From positions 85,526,142-85,590,141 of the forward strand of contig CM049306.1 of NCBI GenBank assembly GCA_026874595.1: a stretch of 64,000 nt of DNA, given 5' to 3'. The stretch's first letter is position 1. Every line of letters begins with the position of its first letter. Shown piece by piece: positions 12,146 through 25,300 of the stretch. The notes beneath the pieces are model-generated. The model was not told the DNA's origin and did not search any database. It saw only the letters and a program-made list of their open reading frames with translations. The DNA comes from Sipunculus nudus. Taxonomy: Eukaryota > Annelida > Sipuncula > Golfingiida > Sipunculidae. Made by a program: the position numbers and the translations under genes.

Positions 12146-12733
12146 GGAGGCGGTTACCTCCAACAAAAATATATTAAAAAAACAAAACAATTGGTGGTTT
12201 GTCTGTTAGAGGCAGGCAAATGTTATAAACAGATTTTAATGAGATTTTGTAACACCAAGGGTAAATTCTTTTAAATTCCAGAGGTAATCTGTATCACCAT
12301 GGTGTTTATGTCCCAATGCGAGATCAGAGTGATGAGCTTAGCTTTAATTACCCGAAAGTCACAGTCATCCTGAATCATTCATCGGTATATAATCATAATG
12401 GGCCGCCTTTGTCCCGGAATCGGACGGACTAAGCATATCAAAGTTTGCTCAGGATCCTGGCGGAGGTGTACGGTCTCGGACTGCTTTAATTTTTTTAAAA
12501 TTAAATGCTGTTTTGATATAGTTTATCTGGGAAGGATTTTTAATTGATATATAACAGGGGTAAAATATCGAGGGTCATCGGGACGAGACAAGACAACAAC
12601 AAATCGAAGCATTAAACCTGGATAAATATCACCTTTTTTAAAACGTTTTCCTTTCATTAGAATTATAGAGGACAAGGAAGTAAAACTGGATCTATATATT
12701 TATATATATATATTGATCCTGAGCGCTAAATAA

Positions 12734-14880
12734 AACAAAGAGCCTATGAGTCACAGTGCTCAGCTGAAGTTGACCTTGACCGCTAAAAATCTAAAGTAAT
12801 GACAAATAGAGATTAAGTCTGAGAGGAAGAGGTAATATTTGCCATGGCTGGTTGTATGATTGGTTTGTATTGGCGAGTGAGAAATCGTTGCAAATATTAT
12901 TGTTTCATCTGAGGATGTGTTTTCTATAATGTTTAAACTGAAGCATGTGAGCAGTTTGTTAACATAGGTTGGTGAACTATTTGAACTGAGGGGGTGGGAG
13001 TTACAACGTCTCTGCATATACATACAAGATGTAAAATTTAATTAAACAGCGCTCACAGGAAAAAAAAGTTGATTTACAATTACTGGATATTTAACCAGGC
13101 CTACGGGTGGCGCCTCAAGTCTTGTATACAACAAAACTATCCGCGATGTATAGACATACATGATTTCAAGCTGATATATAAAAATACTCCTGAGAAATAA
13201 GCAGGGACATGCACTGTGCATAAGTAATTTGTAGGTGGCGCCACCAGACTTGTATACAAAGAAGCCATCCGATATGTGTAGATATGCACAATTTCAGGCT
13301 AATATATCAAATATCTCCAAAGCAGGGACACACACTTTGCAAAAATTATTGTAGGTGGCCACACAAGTCTTGTGTACGGGATGGCCATAAAAAATGCATG
13401 AACAGGCCAAAATGTCAGGCCGATACATGAAATTTCTCTTGATTCAGGTGCACCCGGCTGACGAAGCTCAGCTGAGACAGGAATTTGCCCCAAGTCAAGC
13501 GAAACTAGTTGCCAGCTGCAGCTACTGCACTGAGTGAACACTTGACCTGTACCTGGCTGCACTGACTGTCCTCTTGAACTGTTGCAAATCTGATATAGAT
13601 GGCAGTATCCGAACAGTTATAATTAGATCCAGACTGAAACTTGGCCTGTTGCCAAATCTGAAATAGTTGGCAGTCTGCCAAGCTATTTATAGATACAAAA
13701 TTTTGGCATTTTTTCCAAATCTGTTTACACATACCGAAAAACTGGCTACACTGTTTCAAATTGCATATTCATAAGATTTTTTTATCAAAATGTTTAGAAT
13801 AATAACAGCTGCCAATAGAAAGCAAAATCATAATAGAGATATATTTTATTCATTAATTTATCTTACACATAAACTGGATGTAGACACCAATTATTGATGT
13901 TGCCTGTACAGCTCTTCTTATATACTTAAAGGGCTCGGTTTGTCAATATAAAAAATCTCCTAGCTTTGTTAACCAAAGTATCTCATAGTCCTTTCATTGT
14001 TAAAGGTCCAATAATTCTTCCAAAATTCATTTCAATAAACGTGAACAAAGGCCACCTTTATAGAATAACTTTTTTTGCAATGTTTCAGAATTTGAAACAT
14101 CAGTTTTACACAAGAAGACAATTCCAGCCCTCAATTTAAAAAGACTCATTAATAGTCACATGACCAACTTCAGCTTTCTATCACTCTACTAGCCGCCGAC
14201 GGCGACGCAACAGGTTTCAGGTTTCTGTTGAGTCGCCGGCCCACCAAAGGGCTAACTGGGGTTATAGCACGATACGATCTGTTACTCTTAGAAAGGAAAT
14301 AAAATAAAAATATTTACTATGGTTTTAATAAACCAATGTTCACATAATGTTGTTTGTCGAAAGGCCTGTAATAAAAAATAACCATTCTGGAAAGCATGAA
14401 GCACCTGTAACATCAACAACTGATATTATTTATCCAGAGAGAATGGAAGCATTAACAGCTCCGGTAGACATCTTGCACTTTGTGGCAGTCCTGTATAAGG
14501 CATAGGCCTGTGTACTATTATGTTCATATTTTAACTTCCATGGTGCAAAATAGGGCTGAGGACAGAACAGTAATGTTTTCTAGTGGTCAAATATACAATA
14601 CACATACATGTACTGAACATTAATCAATGGATATGTTAAATCTCACAGTTGTGTATGGAGTGTTATAATCACAGTTAACTGCAGGTGCAATCTATGGACT
14701 CCACATTGCGTCAGTCACTGAAAAGAAGCATTTGAGGAGTTCATTCTTATGGGCTATCACTCTACCAAAAATCAATGAAACAAATATATTCTTATAAAAT
14801 TGAGAGAACTCTATCCTAGGATAATTCTTGTGACAAATAGAACAAGGGACCTATGGGTCATGGAGTTCAGCTGAAGTTTG
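12734..14880 (+). mobile_element. tandem-core element of the pearl/Helentron-like group, diverged copy
   Basis: It starts with a diverged form of the shared 5' motif (CTATGAGTCACAGTGCTCAG). It holds three roughly 130-base units, each beginning near GTAGGTGGC at about 13,090, 13,230 and 13,350. The part from 13,228 to 14,130 parallels 20,530-21,450, through to GAAACATCAGTTTTACA. Another copy of the 5' motif begins at 14,841. The right boundary is uncertain and no transposase or helicase frame is present. Confidence 0.55.
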
Positions 14881-15720
14881 AAATTTTTGCAAATGCAAAA
14901 TATGCAAAATATTCTATTGGAATGTTTTCATATATATAAGCATATGAAAAGCTAAGAGGAAAGGGCCCTCCTACTTGGTTATAGTAAAGTTCTAAATATA
15001 TGACTGCAAAACTAATACTTTTACAAGACTATCATGAAGAAAAACAGCAAAAGTTTTGAGATACTGTGATGCATATGGAAAATTTACAGATGGACAGACA
15101 AGTGGACAAAAAGGACTAATACCTTTATTTCACTTTAAAGGGAATAATGCATCAAGCTTATATTAAAGCCTATTTTTATAGCATATCCACTTATTCCATT
15201 TATAGTTTTTTTTTTTTATTTACATAAATTTGTTATAAAAATCTGAAAATTTAAGTTAAAATATCAGAACTTTAAGTTGCAATCATGATTTATTCAGAAT
15301 GTAGCTCCTATCGGGTCATATAATGCATACACATATATTTTACTATTTTTAAATCACAAATGTTTAAACTGAATTTAAAGAAAATAATGCAACAACATGG
15401 CATCTTCAAGATTATTCCTTGAATCACAATTAAAAAGTTGTGCACATTGGATTTTTCAATATTCACCAAAATAAAAGATTCAGTAAATTTGATCAAATAA
15501 AAACATCTTTTCAAATAAAGTATACACACTGTTGGTTGAATTAGGGACAAACAATATCATTGTGATAATAACTATCTCAGCTATAATTTACTACTGGAAT
15601 TAATAGTCAATTTCACACCTGGTGAAGTTTTTACTCTTCTGAAGTAAGGAGTAACTTATCTGATGAACATCCGCACTTTCATAGCAATACACCACTGTGT
15701 GGACAAACTATCTAGTTTAT
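14881..15720. other. AT-rich stretch, nothing recognised
   Basis: I see no exon with splice support and no clear repeat beyond low-complexity A/T. The minus-strand frame at 15,308-15,550 has no recognisable domain. Confidence 0.5.
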
Positions 15721-15729
15721 GCACCAGCT

Positions 15730-15755
15730 GGGGGGGGGGGGGGGGGGGGGGGGGG
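15730..15755. repeat. G homopolymer
   Basis: An uninterrupted run of about 26 G. Such runs are prone to length error in sequencing and assembly. It marks the left end of the repeat family at 15,760-17,340. Confidence 0.95.
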
Positions 15756-15759
15756 AGGG

Positions 15760-17340
15760 TTACATAACACAAGTGAAGGCTGTACTACAAGGTGGGCTTG
15801 ATGTTAACAACACTTGACATGGTGTATGAAAATATAAATATAGGCTTCTCTTTTTAATCAATTCCTTTGAAATTTCAGATTTTAAAAGATTAAATCCTTA
15901 TGTATATTTGCTGTGAAAATTTAATCAACAGTGCTAACAGGGAAAAAACGTGCCGTAGCCAAAGATGGACAAAATTTAAGTTATTGTTTTTTATTTATGC
16001 TAATAACTTTAAAAAATTTTAAATATATCTAATTTTGGGTAAACAATTGAAGTTATATCCCTGAAATAAAAGTCTCCAGCTTCAGCAATTCTCATGTTAA
16101 GCGAGTAAATATTTTTCCTGATTTTTTAAAAATTGCATTATATTTGAACCTATAACTTCAAAACAATATATGAAATTTAATTCAACATATCTCAAATGAA
16201 AAATCTTGATTTATGATTATTGAGTATATAATAATAAACAGATTGATGAACAAACCAATCACTTTATTTCCCATTCTGCTGAGCCAGAAAATTATGAACA
16301 AATCTTTGCATCAGATCCTAATTTATTTCATCATGTTATATTTTTTTAAAGTTTTTAAATTTTATAAATTTGCAAGATAACATATATCTGAATAAATAAG
16401 TTGTTTCACACACATATTGCACATACACCTTAGCATTATGCATCCAGATGTATATTTTTAATCACAAATTTATATAAAAATTTTATAATTTGCAAATAAT
16501 GAAGATCTGAAAATAAAACTCGATTTAAAATTCACAATTCTAAATTGCACAATTATTTACCTATATTTAGGCTCATATATTATCTCATTATGGAAAATGA
16601 TCGGTTTAATTTTATTTTAAGTTGTGAATACTATTTAAAAGGAAATTAATTTCTTTAAACATGCAACATTACCTCTGGATTACTCCTTGAAATCAACGTC
16701 TCAAGTAAAGTTTTGTACATTGGAGTGGAAACAGCTTTATAGTTAATAAAATCCAGATCAAACAACAATTATTGCATTACACTTAGTTAATATTGCTGTG
16801 TGTGCATGTGTGTGTGTGGGGGGGGGGGGTAAAAGTGGAAGGTTTGCCGATATGAGGATTACTGTACACCTGTGACAGCAGGGGTGTTAACCAGTATTGC
16901 ATTTCTAATAAGGTTACCCAGGCAGGGCTGAAGTGACCAGAAGTGGGCTGGCTGGGGCTTGGCAATTGAAGTGAATACAATAGGGCCATCAAATAATTCA
17001 ATTTCTAGCCCAATTTTGAGTTTTATTTTCAAATTTCAAAAAGATTAAATTCTTAATTAAACATTTAAAAAAAATTAAATCAATAATGCTTATAATAAAA
17101 AATATGCTATGATCAAAGTTGAGCAAAATTTTAGGTACTGATCGAACAATTATGCTTATAACTTGAAAAATTTACAAAATTATGATCTGATTTCTGGAAT
17201 ACCATTGGAATCTTGATTAAATGAAGTGATATCGTTGGGAATATAGTCTCTAGATTCAACAATTATCTTTTTAGGCGAGTAAATATATTTCCTGATTTTT
17301 GACAAGGTGCATTATGTTCGGTAGATGTATATGTCTGGAA
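15760..17340. repeat. dispersed AT-rich repeat family, two copies (partners at 30,600-31,975)
   Basis: Copies near 15,930-16,190 and 17,080-17,320 share blocks with 30,690-30,920 and 31,360-31,600. Shared blocks include GGCAAAATTTAAGGTAC-like sequence, CTAATTTTGGGTA, and AG(C/T)GAGTAAAT followed by TTTCCTGATTTTT. The copy ending at 31,975 finishes with the same terminal hairpin as the tandem-core elements, so these are probably fragments of one such element. A (GT)n(G)n tract lies at 16,797-16,829. Confidence 0.6.
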
Positions 17341-17699
17341 AATTAGAATCAGTCAATCTGCAGCAGTAGTTGGAGTATGTGTAGGTTTATGTATTACTTA
17401 CACATAATTATTTTTAATGGATCGGACAGCTACTTATAATAACTAATGCAAAACAATCTCGACAGGGCTGATTGTGCGTTCTGAACTCTTTAAGGATGGA
17501 GGACACCAGAACATTTCGAGAAAACCACCAGCCTTCAACAGACGACTACAACCCACTCTCCTGGCTATGCCATGGATCGAACATAGTGTTCACCACTTGA
17601 TTGGTTCTAACTTTAATCACTAAAACAGCATGCTTCTATTACAAAGTTTTTCTCATGGAAAGTGAACATTACAAACAAATCAAAGATTTGAAGAATACC

Positions 17700-17705
17700 T
17701 TTATT
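17700..17705 (-). promoter_or_regulatory. alternative distal polyadenylation signal for CLN3
   Basis: TTTATT on the plus strand reads AATAAA on the minus strand, about 1.55 kb past the CLN3 stop. It is weaker than the proximal candidate because of distance alone. Confidence 0.2.
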
Positions 17706-18745
17706 TAGTTCACAAAGTATTTTTTTTAGGAAAATCTTGATTTCCCAGTTTCATTACACACTGTTTCTAATGCTAGACATTTTCTACTGAAAAATACAAA
17801 AATACGAATTCTGGTAGCACAGGAAAATGTACACAAATACAAGTACGGCTTGCAATTGCAACATATCTGATCTCTTTAACATTAGATTAACTCTCACTTT
17901 AAGTGACTGTTGGGTATTAATCTCATATAAAAGCATAGAAAATATATGAATAATAAATTAATCCAGAGTACATTTCTTTTAGTTATGTCAATATTGTAAT
18001 TTGTATTCTCTTGAAAAGTGATTTTTCTTACATTAACCATTTTGTAAAGTTTGGCTGCCTGGCAAATTTTATATTATTTTACCAATTTGTCTGAGTCAGT
18101 ATACTTATCAACAACACTTAAACAATAATAAGTGCTCTTGTTAAAACTGAGCGATCATTTTTTATAAACATGTCCTATTCATTAAACTATTCGACAGAAT
18201 TCATGGAATTCGTAGGAAAAATACAACCTGAACATGATTATGTAAGATTTTTAACACTCAGTTGAATAATTTTCACACAACACACTGCATTCCCCCATGC
18301 TCTACGTATGAATTAAATAAAGAAGCAAAAAAATAAGAGTATCAAAGGGCACATCCTATAAAAAAAACAACAAATCAACTTTAGTATCAAATTTAGATCA
18401 CATACAAATATATATGAAAACTGCAAAATAGTTCCTAAAATAGAAGAAATTAAAATAGAGGAAAAATTTATATCTACAACATATACATAACACTGCTTGA
18501 GCAAAATCAAGTTATCTGTTTTGTTCTATCATTCATAAAAAATAAGAATAAAAAAAAATAACTGAACATATAACCAAAGAATCAACCTGTCCTGGACTTT
18601 TTATCAAACTGGAGTCTCAAAACTGCATATAAAATACAAGAAGCGTTAAAAAAAATTATGGTACTTATAAAAGTACATGTTTATAACCCTTTGTTCAAGC
18701 AGTAATTAAAACCTGAAAATACTGGCATTAGAAGCAGATACAGCT

Positions 18746-18751
18746 TTTATT
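18746..18751 (-). promoter_or_regulatory. candidate polyadenylation signal of CLN3
   Basis: TTTATT on the plus strand gives AATAAA on the minus strand about 500 bases after the CLN3 stop codon. This would give a 3' UTR of ordinary length. Transcript ends are needed to choose between this and the distal hexamer at 17,700. Confidence 0.35.
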
Positions 18752-19249
18752 TCTTGAATTTAATGTCTCAGTCCATGGTTTTTTAATTGTTGGAAGACAG
18801 ACAGGAAACACTGCAGTGGCACCATCTCTTGGTTGAATTTAAAACTACTAACCAGCCGCCAGTTTGCAGAAGCCTTTGTATAAGTGGAACAATGTATGTC
18901 AATACAATTATTTATCTTTAATCTCTCAGAACATATGTCAGACCACTAAATGTTTTTCTTAAATTTGATACTTAAAAATTTGTATTAAAGCATAATTTTC
19001 TGAAGGGACAATCCAAAGAATATATTACAATATATATACAATATATAAACGGCAGTACATGTTCTTTTACTTTGTTGGATAAATTTCAACAATAGTTAAA
19101 TACTTTTCAGAAATGTAGCAACTTATTTAAGGTACAGTTTTGTCCTTTGAGATCTTCAAGTATATAACTCTTCTACTTCTAACAGAGTTGAGGTTTTGAG
19201 CAAATATCTTGATATTTTTGGAAGTGCATGGCAAGCACATATATCAGTT

Positions 19250-19366
19250 CTAACTGTTACATATGACTGTATGAACTGGGACAGCCACAGCCCCTGACAT
19301 TGCCATCCCTGCCTGGTAACCAACGGCAACAGCTCCCATGCTGAACTCTCGGTAAGCTTCTGGTGT
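19250..19366 (-). CDS. CLN3: CLN3 exon 15: C-terminus
   Basis: Acceptor CTTTCAG|ACACCA. It encodes [20 protein letters not shown], then a final helix ending VHTVICNS and TAG at 19,252-19,250. It matches human [20 protein letters not shown] and the LPLHDFL end, but lacks the final CQLS-type CAAX box. Confidence 0.96.
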   Translation of the reverse strand, partial: TPEAYREFSMGAVAVGYQAGMAMSGAVAVPVHTVICNS

Positions 19367-22300
19367 CTGAAAGAGAAACAATTTTATAAAGAGTACTGTA
19401 GCTTAACAAATTTGATAATTTTTTTTCAAAGATAATTCTTGTGATAATTTTGTGAGACCTAGAAAAACAGAAAGTGCATGCACATAATCAAAAAAAGCAA
19501 ATTAGGTTTTATTTAAAAATAAAATTTGTAAAATTTATGTATTGGTTTTCTCAGAATTTAGCAAAAATAGAATGTTGCAAAATTACTGGTTAACAATATC
19601 CATAAACATGACACATTAAGTCTAGCAATGATTATCTTTAACCACTAGTGCACTAGTAGAGAGGGGGCAATGGTAAAATTGTTGAGATGCCGAGCTCATG
19701 ATCAAGAGGTTGTGAGTTCAAATCCTGGTCAAACCCCCATCGTGCCAAGACCTTTGGGCATGGTCCTTACTGCAAGTGTGCCTCTGTCCATCCTGCAGTA
19801 GAAATAGTTACCAGTAGAAATAGTTACTTGTTAAATACTGGGAAGGTAACCTGCGGTGGACTATTGTCCAATCAAGGAGGAGGTAACCTGTGTAGTTGTT
19901 CACGCTACAGGAACTGGGATATGCTCCAGCCTGATGAGCCAGTAAGCTCAGGTGTAAAAGCCCAAGAAACTTTACCTTTCTAGTGCACTCATACCTTCTT
20001 AGTTGCAGTAAATTAATATGATACTGTTTGGTATGATCAAGAACATCTACTGGTACCATTAATTCGGGCTGTAAACTGTATGAAGGTTAGAGTACCAGAA
20101 CTCATCTTTGCCGTAATACCAAGGCCTTTTAACTTTTTTGGCCAAATATTATTCTCCTGGGGTTTTTTTTTTACTTTGTTCATCCCAAGCTGCCCTAATA
20201 TTCTGTACATATACAGTGTAACCTGGAAATTACATCCACCTACAGGGCCTCAATAATGTGGCTGCCTTTTAGAGGTGGTCTTCTGAGCGAGGTCTGACAT
20301 AAATAGCAAACAAGGCCTACAGGCTAAATGTGAACCTGTGCAATGGGATTTACATCAGGTAAAATGCTTCCATAATAACATACTTGACCATATTTGGAAA
20401 AGTACTTGATTAGTTTTCAAGTACATGTGTGACATGTACAAACCAAGAACTAAACATATTGAACCGTTCGAGAACAAGCACCAATAATACAAACGTCACT
20501 CCTGAAATACTGGCATGGATGTACACAACCCAAAAAGGTGGTGTCACAAGTCTTGTATAGGAAGAAGGTATCCTAGATGTGGAGATATGCACAATTTTAG
20601 GCTGATATATCAAAGTCCTCCTGAGAAATAAGCAGGCACATACACTGTGCAGAATTCATTGTGGGTGGCTTCACCAGTCTTGTGTATGAGAAAGCCATCA
20701 AAGATGCATGGACAGGCCAAATTTCAGGTAGATACTTCAAACTTCTCTTGATCAGGGGCACTCGCATGACCAAACTCAACTTAGGATGGCAGCTGCCCCC
20801 CTAGTGAACCAAACCTACTGTGCCAGATGCAGCTACTGCACTGAGTGAACTCTTGACCTGTACCTGGCTGCACTGACTGAACTCTTGACCTGCTGCAAAA
20901 TCTGATACAACTGGCAGTCTGCCAAAGCTATAAATAAATACAGACTATATCTTGTCCTATTGCCAAATCTGAAATAGTTGGAAATCTGCAAAGTTATTTA
21001 TAGATACAGACAAAATCTTGGCCTGTTCCAAAATCTGTTTACACGTACTGAAAGACTTTGGCTACAATGCTTTAATCATGCTTACATATTTAAAAGATTT
21101 TTTAATAAAAAAAATATTTAGAATTATAACAGATGCCTATCAAAAGCAAAATCAGAATACAGATATATATTTTTTTCATGGATTTATCTCACACAAGTTG
21201 GATATAGACACTATTTATTCATGTTGCCTGTACAGCTCTGCTTATATACCCAAAGAGCTCAGTCTGTTACTACAACAAATCTTCTAGGTTTGTTTACCAG
21301 AGCATCTAACAGTCCTTTCATTGTTACAGGTCCAATAATTCCATCAAAAATCATTTAAGTATTCTTGAACTAAGGCCACCTAAAAACCATTTTTGTGCAA
21401 TGTTACAGAATCTGAAACATCAGTTTTACAAAGAAGACTATTGCAGCTTCCAGTCTGATATAGGCTTAGTTGGCTACAAAACCAACTCTCTATGACTCTA
21501 CCAAAAACTTGATCTATTCTTATACAATTAATAGAACCCTACCCAGAGATAATTCTTGTAAAAAAAAATAAACCATTTGGCTTGACAGTTTCATCATTAA
21601 ACATTTTTATCATATAGAAGCTGAAAAAGGCAGATTTTACAAGGTTTTAGCCAGTAAAAAACAGGTCAATGTAGGTGGCGCCACAAACCCATAAATTTCA
21701 AATATAATTTTAAACAAACTTGGGAGAGATTGTTTCTGGGATTATTTCTGTGAAATATATATCACAATTGGGCTGGAGAAGATTTTTTTCAGCTTTTTCC
21801 ATCCCTATAAAACAAAAGTAAATGCAGACAGCCAAAAAAATAAGCTTAATCCAATATTTTTTAGGATGACTGATTTTTTACATAAAAGTTGGTGATACAA
21901 GCTCCTGTCATTTTTTAGATAGTATGGGTTAATGTACGGATGACACCACACCATCGCATATAAACTCACAGGTTTGCTCAAAGATACTGGGACTGAAAAA
22001 GTGGTCCTTATTTTGAGGTGGTCATCAGACTAAGGTGGTTGTTAGATGAGTTTTTACTGTAATTACCTCTGTGATTACTCCATAAAAAGTGTTGACATAG
22101 GACCAGCCTCCGATCAGGCCTTCCATCAGGATGAACGCAAACACCATCAAGATGGAGGTCATAAAATCCATGAATATCTGACTCAGGAGACAGGCCAGTA
22201 TACCAAGCTGTAAAACATCAAACAGAAAATATATACAGTGGAACCCCGCCTTGCGAACACCCCACAATTGCGACCACCCCCACAAATACGACCACTTTTC

Positions 22301-25300
22301 TTGGTCCCAAATATATGATCCAGGTAATTAAGAGTCTCACAAATACGACCACCCCCCAATTTACCGACCACTTTGGTCAGTCCCCAAGGTGGTCGTATTT
22401 GTGGGGTTCCACTGTATATTTATGCAAATGGTGTAAATTAAGTATCATGTATGACTGAGCCAATTAAACACTGGGTGAGTTTGAAAAGACTGCTATATAA
22501 TCCTACTGCCTTATTTATATAAGTGAATGTATCTGCATATTTTCTGAATTTGTTGATTAGAGAATAGGTGGAATTCCATATTAGTGTATATGAAACATGT
22601 ATGGATATACAAATCATTCACAATAAATTCTCTTAGAGGGATTCCTTTAATATGCATGGAAACAGATGAGATAATTCTACACCTTGACATAAGTGATATG
22701 GTATTCCCCTAGCAGATAATTAAACTTCTCTGCTCCTGCAGCAATTTATTATAGCCCCAATTTTGCAGCATACGCCCAACAAAGGAAACATATTCATGGA
22801 ATCATAGGCATCCATTTTTAGCTGCATATATGCATTAACATAATTGCATACTGCATATGCATGTATGGCATGCCAGCTTTTCTCTAACATAAAATATTAA
22901 TTACTTACTTGAAACAGAGGAAAGATCCAGAGATGTCTGATTGGACAGATTGTTACTGTTGACCTTGCCACAAAAACTCCAACCTGATAGAAGGTCATGT
23001 ACCTAGTGAAGAAATCAAAGAATAATTTATAAAGTGAACATTTGATTTTAGTGAAGCTGTTATAAGTTTCATAGTTTCAGGATGGGGAAAGCACTGACCC
23101 CTATTTTAAGGATATCCATGTTACAGGTGTTTCTTCTAATGTCAACTATGTGCTTTTATGCAAATATTTACCACGGGAAATGGGGTATGTCTTGTGTTCT
23201 TGGTGCATGATGAAATTAAATAATTGAGACTTGCACATCATACGCTTATTTTCTAATATCAGTGTGATGTTATGATCACTATTGGCTATTTCTGAATATT
23301 GATACTTTGTTTAGGTGCACTCCTGCATGTCATATATCATACACACATAGATATTTTTTCAAGGCATTAATTTAATTAAACATGTAAATAACATTGGTAT
23401 TAATAGCCTTCTAGTGCTAAGCCTGGTAACTTGGTTACAATTAATTTACAATTTAAGTAATTTTCAAAGTTACTTTTTGTATAAATAATCAATCACCTTA
23501 AATATTAATACAGTATTATCAAATTAATCTATTTACCATCTGTACTGTTGTTCACCTGGTAACCAGATATTTTCAAATGTAATGAGCTCCACCTGAAACA
23601 TGAATCACATTTTGATTATTAACTGATAAACAAATAGTAAGCCATGAATATGAGAGGTTTAAAGTAAACTGCACAGCACTACAATGTGTCGCCATCTGAT
23701 GGGGAACATTATAACTACAGTAAATAAACTACTATGAATATAAAGGCAACACATATAATATGACCATACAAAAAATCTTATAGATAGAGGCAATATTATC
23801 AAATATTAAGTAGCTTTAGCTTTATCAAAAGTTTAGCTTTTAGTATGCTTACAGTTAAAGAAATATATCTTTAACTATTTAATTAGTTGCGTTTTTTTCC
23901 TAGATGCAATAAATACAGCATGAAAAGCATAAAATGTATGTATTGTTATAGTGTATCAATTGGTATTGATGCATATTTTGTCCCCTGTCTGACAGAAAAA
24001 TCATACAGTGCTGAATGATTGAATAAAATGTGTTCTTGAAACATTTTGTATTCACAGTAAATGACTATACCAGCCATCACTAAATCAAAGAAATTATGCT
24101 GATTAAAAATGACTGATCATTTAAGTGAGAAACAAGAAAAAGAAAAAAAAATGAAAATATTGAATGAAAGCAGGGAGACAAAGAAAGAGACACAGAGAGA
24201 CAGAGAAAACCTTCAAAAAGCACAACTGTATACTTACCAATGCATGGTTGATAAAATACTGTGAACCGTAAACTATGGAAATTGGTATTATGAACTTCAT
24301 TAAAGGCTGAAATAAATGAATCATACATTACTGAAAAAAAGTCTGTGTACTAATGATTGTCATAGCTTTTTATATTGAACTATGTGCTTAACGAATCTAA
24401 TAAACCATGTTAATTTTATTACTTAGTGAGTGTAACACAAAGTTATGTGACAACTGTACAACTATTATTTTAAAATTATGCAACCATTTATAAAATTTAA
24501 AAAAAATATGAGCAATGTTGAATTTTGTAAATTTTGACTTCACTTGTTATTTTAGAAATTGTATGTCTGAAAATATCTAACAAGCAAAGTGAATGATACA
24601 CCTGGTTTCACTGCACAAAAAATCTTGGTACAAGCTTTTTTCCCGGGCATATCACATTTAATTAATTCTGTTTGTTTCTGCAAAAACTTGTTAAAGTGGT
24701 TTCTCAGCTGTAAATGTGGCAGAAATGTAAATATTATGGTGAGATTATACAGGTGTGATAAGCAATCTTTCTTTAAATAATTCCAAAAATATTAAACTGG
24801 AAAGGTTGATAATCAAAATTTTCAATACTCTGTCAGGATACTCTTTACACAAATCTGCTTTATTAGTTAACATTCATAGCAAGTATTATCAAACTTCATC
24901 AGAAACATTGTAAGTTACGGTAGCAACATCACAGAGAAGTCTGATGACCTCAGTTTTGGTGATACTGATCTTGTTGTTTAATTACATGGGCATCCATCAA
25001 AATTTCATCTTACCTTTAGTAGATAAAGCTTTTGTTTAAAAGTTGGCTGAACCTTTGTAATTTCTGAAATATAAACAAATCTGACAAGTTAAGGTGAGAT
25101 ATTTAAAAAATCAATTTTTGTTAAATTGCAACTGTAAACAAAACTAGTGGCCCATGGGCCATGACGCTCAGCTGAATTCAAGGATTGCTGAATTCGATTA
25201 CAAGATGGAGAGATCCAAGATCTATATACACGCTAACTTTCAGCTCAATACATTGAGCCACTCCTGAGATATCGGCTGTTATCTAAAAGACACCCAGATT

